Shown: one piece after another, positions 32,521-35,357 of the stretch | Layout of the letters: each line of letters begins with the position of its first letter | Numbering within the stretch: the first letter of the stretch is position 1 | Origin: Clostridiales bacterium DTU023 | Lineage (GTDB): Bacteria; Bacillota; Clostridia; Saccharofermentanales; DTU023 | Assembly (NCBI GenBank): GCA_001512945.1 | Contig: LFTF01000037.1 | Coordinates: 1,044 to 36,400, forward strand | Length of the DNA stretch: 35,357 bases | Direction of reading: 5' to 3' | Notes under the pieces: generated by a model | Told to the model about the DNA's origin: nothing | What the model saw: only the letters and a program-made list of their open reading frames with translations | Databases searched by the model: none | Translations under genes and position numbers: made by a program

Positions 32521-33276
32521 ATGTCCATCATGTTCTCTGTATTATCACTATTTCCTGAACAGGTATTGTCAGCGCTTGATCACAGCATTACAGGTCGCGC
32601 GATCGCTCACGAGCATATTGAGATGGCACTCGTTCAAATTCGTGACTTTGCTGTTAATGACTACGGACAAGTCGATGATGCGCCCTATGGCGGCGGACGT
32701 GGCATGGTCATGATGTGCGATCCAGTATACAACGCGTGGCGTTCGGTTATCGGGGATGATGACACTGATGTCAGGACAATCTACCTTAGTCCTGCAGGAA
32801 AAGTGTTTGACCAGGCTATGGCCCTTTCATTGTCCGAGGAACAGCACATTGTCCTCATCTGCGGCCACTACGAAGGCGTTGATACTCGTGTGATCGAAGA
32901 GATCCAGGCCGAGGAAGTATCGATAGGGGACTTCATACTGACTGGTGGCGAACTTGCCGCTGCTGTGATCATTGACGCCGTCACGCGCCTGATACCGGGA
33001 GTGCTTCCTGATCAAGAAGCCTGGCAGCTCGAGTCATTTTCTGACGGTCTCCTTGAATGGCCGCAGTACACACGTCCACGCGCATGGCATAGTCGCACAG
33101 TGCCGGGAGTTCTTTTGTCGGGACATCAAGCCAATATTGACCGCGAACGCAGTGTCTTGCAGCTTCTTGAAACAATACGCAAAAAGCCTGCTCTGCTGAA
33201 GAGTCGGAAGATTGATCTTGAGCTATGGGAATTGTTAGCGGAACGCTTGGCTGACGAGGCGTTTGAGGAATCTTAA
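32521..33276 (+). CDS. trmD: tRNA (guanine-37-N1)-methyltransferase TrmD
   Basis: SPOUT methyltransferase that makes m1G37 in tRNAs with G36, including tRNA-Pro(GGG) encoded in this window; this prevents +1 frameshifting. Signature stretches are DDAPYGGGRGMVM, LICGHYEGVDTRVIEE, SIGDFILTGGELAA and PQYTRPRAWH. The length of 251 is normal. rplS, which usually follows trmD, is absent here; a weak hairpin (33284-33306) and a new promoter follow instead. Confidence 0.96.
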   Translation: MSIMFSVLSLFPEQVLSALDHSITGRAIAHEHIEMALVQIRDFAVNDYGQVDDAPYGGGRGMVMMCDPVYNAWRSVIGDDDTDVRTIYLSPAGKVFDQAMALSLSEEQHIVLICGHYEGVDTRVIEEIQAEEVSIGDFILTGGELAAAVIIDAVTRLIPGVLPDQEAWQLESFSDGLLEWPQYTRPRAWHSRTVPGVLLSGHQANIDRERSVLQLLETIRKKPALLKSRKIDLELWELLAERLADEAFEES

Positions 33277-33283
33277 CCGATAC

Positions 33284-33312
33284 ACCAATCGTGTCATTTA
33301 ATTGGTCATTTT
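33284..33312 (+). terminator. Weak terminator-like hairpin after trmD
   Basis: ACCAAT (33284-33289) pairs with ATTGGT (33301-33306) around an 11-base loop, followed by CATTTTC. The stem is AT-rich and short, so termination would be inefficient. Confidence 0.35.
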
Positions 33313-33325
33313 CAAATTGATGAGC

Positions 33326-33353
33326 TTGAGATCGTTTTCTCAGGACATAAGAT
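33326..33353 (+). promoter_or_regulatory. Possible promoter of the baeRF-like gene
   Basis: TTGAGA (33326-33331), a 16-base spacer, and TAAGAT (33348-33353). The -10 is the same as that of recA. The leader would be about 130 nt. It contains an inverted repeat (ATACAT around 33352-33357 with a downstream ATGTAT) that could fold. Confidence 0.4.
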
Positions 33354-33488
33354 ACATCATATAGTGAACTTCAAATGTATACTAAGGATGGTTTCAAAAT
33401 TCAAGCGATGTAAGGTAACACTAAGCCTGTTATCCAGACATTCATTTTCTAGTATTTTGAATCCACACGATACGAAGGAGGAACATGT

Positions 33489-34637
33489 ATGTTGTACAAA
33501 ATTGTTGATCGTTTCCCAGAAGATATGATTTTTAAAGAGACTGGACCGCTTATCTCTCTTTATCAGTCAACCCACAGATATTTTCCAGATAATAAGCAAG
33601 ACCCGATTGTCTTCAAAAACCTTTTGCGAGATATTGAAAATTCGTTGAAACAGAAAGTTGACTCAGCTTTTATCGATAAAATCATGAAACCACTCTACGA
33701 AATCAGACGAGATACTGATTTTTGGAATAACACTTTGGATGGGTTGGCCGTGATGGCAAGTGAAAACAAATGTATTGTTTATAAACTTCGCAACCCGGTC
33801 AAAGATTTCGCAGTAGTGTCTAACAGCTTTCATGTTAAACCGCTTCTACAGACTTTCCAGAGCCTCGAAAACTATCAGTTGCTTGGATTAAGTCGCGAAA
33901 ATTTTGTGCTTTATCAAGGTAATCGGTATGGTTTCCAAGAAGTTGAGATAGATCCTGACATTCCCAGAACAATGACAGATGTCTTAGGCGATCAGTTGTC
34001 CGGCTCACATTTGTCGCATGGCACGTATGCCGGGGCAGGCGTTTCAGCCTACCACGGTCATGTAGATGCAAAAGATGAAATTGACAAAGATACAGAAAAA
34101 TATTTTAGATATGTAGATTCATTCGTCTTCGAAAACTATTCAAAGCAATCAAAACTGCCACTTATTTTGGTCTCACTTAAGGAACATCGTGCCAAATTAA
34201 AATCCTTAAGCAATAATACCTATTTGCTTGAAGAGGGTATCAATAAATCGATTGACTCTCTTGAATTAGATGAAATCCAAAAACAAGCCAGCGCAATCAT
34301 AGAGACCTTTGATTTTGATAAAATGAAAATATTGGCTGACTCGTACGCAAAGGCTGAGGCAGATTCCTTAGGCTCATCTGATATAGCGCAAGTAGCGAAA
34401 GCGGCTCATGAAGGGCGTGTCAAAACGATATTGCTCGAAGAAAATAAAATTATTCCCGGGAAGATCTGCTTTAGCACAGGGGAGATAGAACCCTGTGATA
34501 TATCCAGCCCCGATTGTGGTGATATCCTGAATGACATGGCTGACTTGGTTCTGTTGAATAGGGGAGACGTATTTGTCTTAAATAGTGTCAAAATGCCTAG
34601 CACTACAGGGATAGCCGCCACCTACAGGTACAAATGA
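33489..34637 (+). CDS. baeRF-like protein (bacterial archaeo-eukaryotic release factor family)
   Basis: A 382-residue soluble protein that I recall as matching the bacterial eRF1/Pelota-like (baeRF family 3 type) group. Shared features are TGPLISLYQSTHR (18-30) with DPIVFKNLLRDIE (38-50), a DGLAVMAS strand, FHVKPLLQ, an RF-like GLSRENFVLYQGNRYGFQEV segment, HGTYAGAG, KYFRYVDSFV, and a C-terminal AAHEGRVKTILLEE (about 304-317). No GGQ peptide-release motif is visible. These proteins are predicted to act on ribosomes (rescue or hibernation), without firm experimental proof known to me. A clear AAGGAGG lies 7 bases before ATG 33489. The gene looks AT-richer than its neighbours. It sits where rplS often follows trmD. 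Confidence 0.72.
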   Translation: MLYKIVDRFPEDMIFKETGPLISLYQSTHRYFPDNKQDPIVFKNLLRDIENSLKQKVDSAFIDKIMKPLYEIRRDTDFWNNTLDGLAVMASENKCIVYKLRNPVKDFAVVSNSFHVKPLLQTFQSLENYQLLGLSRENFVLYQGNRYGFQEVEIDPDIPRTMTDVLGDQLSGSHLSHGTYAGAGVSAYHGHVDAKDEIDKDTEKYFRYVDSFVFENYSKQSKLPLILVSLKEHRAKLKSLSNNTYLLEEGINKSIDSLELDEIQKQASAIIETFDFDKMKILADSYAKAEADSLGSSDIAQVAKAAHEGRVKTILLEENKIIPGKICFSTGEIEPCDISSPDCGDILNDMADLVLLNRGDVFVLNSVKMPSTTGIAATYRYK

Positions 34638-34717
34638 TTAAGTGTCTATAATCTTTTATTAAAGGGTTTGCAAAAGAACTCTGTTTGATACATACTCAAT
34701 AAGCTAAAAACATCAAA

Positions 34718-34756
34718 GGGGATGGTAAATCTGCCAGAAGGTGGATTACCATCCCC
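34718..34756. repeat. Long inverted repeat, terminator-like or repeat element
   Basis: 34718-34731 pairs with 34744-34756 over 13 bp with one bulged A and a 12-base loop. The + strand lacks a T-tract after it. On the - strand the stem is followed by TTTGATGTTTTT, so it could terminate a - strand transcript. It may also be a dispersed palindromic element. Confidence 0.6.
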
Positions 34757-34845
34757 AAACTTATGCCCAAAACAATAACGAAATGTTCCGAAAAGTCTGG
34801 TTGTTCCACTAAGTAACCATGGAAGCCTTGAGAACGTTTAATTGT

Positions 34846-34884
34846 ACGGTGGGGAAGTGCGTGACGGTTCACCGTTATTTTTAT
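34846..34884 (+). terminator. Terminator-like hairpin before the lipoprotein gene
   Basis: ACGGTG (34846-34851) and CACCGT (34870-34875) enclose an 18-base loop, followed by TATTTTTAT. The stem is short for a strong terminator. It could act as an attenuator. Confidence 0.35.
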
Positions 34885-34930
34885 GCGTATCACCCCAATG
34901 ATGTTTATTATTAAAGGAGAAAATTAACTT

Positions 34931-35357
34931 ATGAAAAAAATCATTGCAATCTTGTTGCTATTCGTTGTCCTTATGACAGCGGCATGCCAATCTGCGAATC
35001 CCGGACAGGGTACTGGCACCACAGTGCCGGCCGAACCGACCGTGACAACACCAGTCGAAACACAACCTCAAACAACGCCTATACAAGAACCACAGGGCGA
35101 CTTAAAAACGATCCTCACTCAAATTGTCGAGGCGGCAGGCCTTCAAGATCTTATGGAAGGTTGCATGATCGATGAAGTTAAATCGGATGAAGTGGGCTTT
35201 TTGATTGGCGCAGAATCGTTTGATGGAAAATTTGAAGAAGGCGTCTCCATGCAGCCGCTCATCAATGTTAACCCATTTGCGATGGCTATGTTCCAATTGG
35301 CTGATGGGGATGACCCCGTTGCCTTTGCCAAAGAGTTGAAAGAAAAGGCCAATCTGC
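34931..35357 (+). CDS. Putative secreted lipoprotein, 3' end outside the window
   Basis: The first 142 codons of an incomplete gene. A lipoprotein signal peptide is clear: MKKI, a hydrophobic core ILLLFVVLMT, and lipobox TAAC with Cys18. A Thr/Pro-rich spacer (about 19-55) would hold the domain off the membrane. The following region (LKTILTQIVEAAGLQDLMEG, then SMQPLINVNPFAMAMFQL and DPVAFAKELKEKANL) resembles small Clostridia lipoproteins of unknown function, which I recall only in outline. AAAGGAGA lies 10 bases before ATG 34931. Because the gene runs off the window, its full domain content is unknown. Confidence 0.8.
   Translation, partial: MKKIIAILLLFVVLMTAACQSANPGQGTGTTVPAEPTVTTPVETQPQTTPIQEPQGDLKTILTQIVEAAGLQDLMEGCMIDEVKSDEVGFLIGAESFDGKFEEGVSMQPLINVNPFAMAMFQLADGDDPVAFAKELKEKANL

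Larger units (their letters stand above)
34638..34930 (+). other. Structured gene-free gap between the baeRF-like gene and the lipoprotein gene
   Basis: 293 bases with no convincing gene. It holds a long inverted repeat (34718-34756), a smaller one (TGGTT/AACCA around 34798-34820), and a stem ACGGTG (34846-34851) with CACCGT (34870-34875) followed by TATTTTTAT. The last could end a short RNA or attenuate the lipoprotein gene. I cannot match the stretch to a known riboswitch or ncRNA family. Confidence 0.4.

Noticed and set aside
34696..34893. A 65-codon - strand frame in the structured gap
   Set aside because: It starts at GTG without a ribosome-binding site, spans inverted repeats and resembles nothing known; the inverted repeats explain the region better.
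34846..34930. Possible riboswitch or group II intron fragment (GTGCG motif, stem near 34846-34875)
   Set aside because: The conserved cores of c-di-GMP and cobalamin riboswitches, or of an intron domain V, could not be traced.
1..35357. Insertion sequences, prophage or integrative elements
   Set aside because: No transposase, integrase or target-site duplications were found; the gene order is core chromosome throughout.

Overview
The window is a chromosomal segment of a Gram-positive, Firmicutes-type bacterium. The most likely group is Clostridia, perhaps an Oscillospirales-like lineage; this is inferred from gene order and protein style, and no 16S gene is present. Every gene I accept is on the + strand. 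Typical Firmicutes runs are infC-rpmI-rplT, rpsO-pnp, recA-recX, rnc-smc-ftsY-ylxM-ffh-rpsP-khpA-rimM-trmD, and sigma-A promoters of the TTGACA-17/18-TATAAT type.

Layout. 1-2.2 kb: a UV-damage endonuclease carrying an extra C-terminal DUF1722 domain, and a sirtuin. 2.2-6.6 kb: a CNNM/CBS transporter overlapping a Ca2+-type P-ATPase. 6.67-9.0 kb: infC-rpmI-rplT behind a strong promoter and an L20-type attenuator, then a SpoU-class rRNA methyltransferase. 9.1-13.5 kb: rpsO, pnp, a small gene made of two PNPase-like S1 domains with RG-rich tails, then tRNA-Trp and tRNA-Pro. 13.5-20.3 kb: rnhA, a Nudix ADP-ribose pyrophosphatase, ftsK/spoIIIE, cinA, murJ. 20.3-24.0 kb: an SOS-controlled recA-recX-rimO-pgsA cluster. 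24.0-33.3 kb: acpP-rnc-smc-ftsY-ylxM-ffh-rpsP-khpA-rimM-trmD. 33.3 kb to the end: an archaeo-eukaryotic release-factor-like (baeRF) gene where rplS often lies, a structured gap, and a lipoprotein gene cut by the window edge.

The most unusual part is 11.57-13.33 kb. The 3' end of pnp (S1 domain plus RG-rich tail), the following promoter, a hairpin, and the 5' half of tRNA-Trp appear to have been duplicated in tandem. One copy leads into the intact tRNA-Trp. In the other, the promoter and hairpin now precede the two-S1 gene, and a decayed half tRNA-Trp forms its 5' leader. The two hairpins differ by paired changes that keep the stem, which suggests selection on the RNA. PNPase itself ends in five 15-residue RSDSYRGRERTE-type repeats.

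Other points: infC probably starts at a non-canonical ATC codon; the rpsO-pnp gap holds a multi-branched RNA fold; the rnc ribosome-binding site lies in one of two mutually exclusive hairpins; ylxM, and less surely rnhA, look leaderless. Functionally the window is an information-processing and cell-cycle block: ribosome and tRNA maturation, RNA decay, protein targeting, chromosome segregation, recombination and repair, and envelope precursors.
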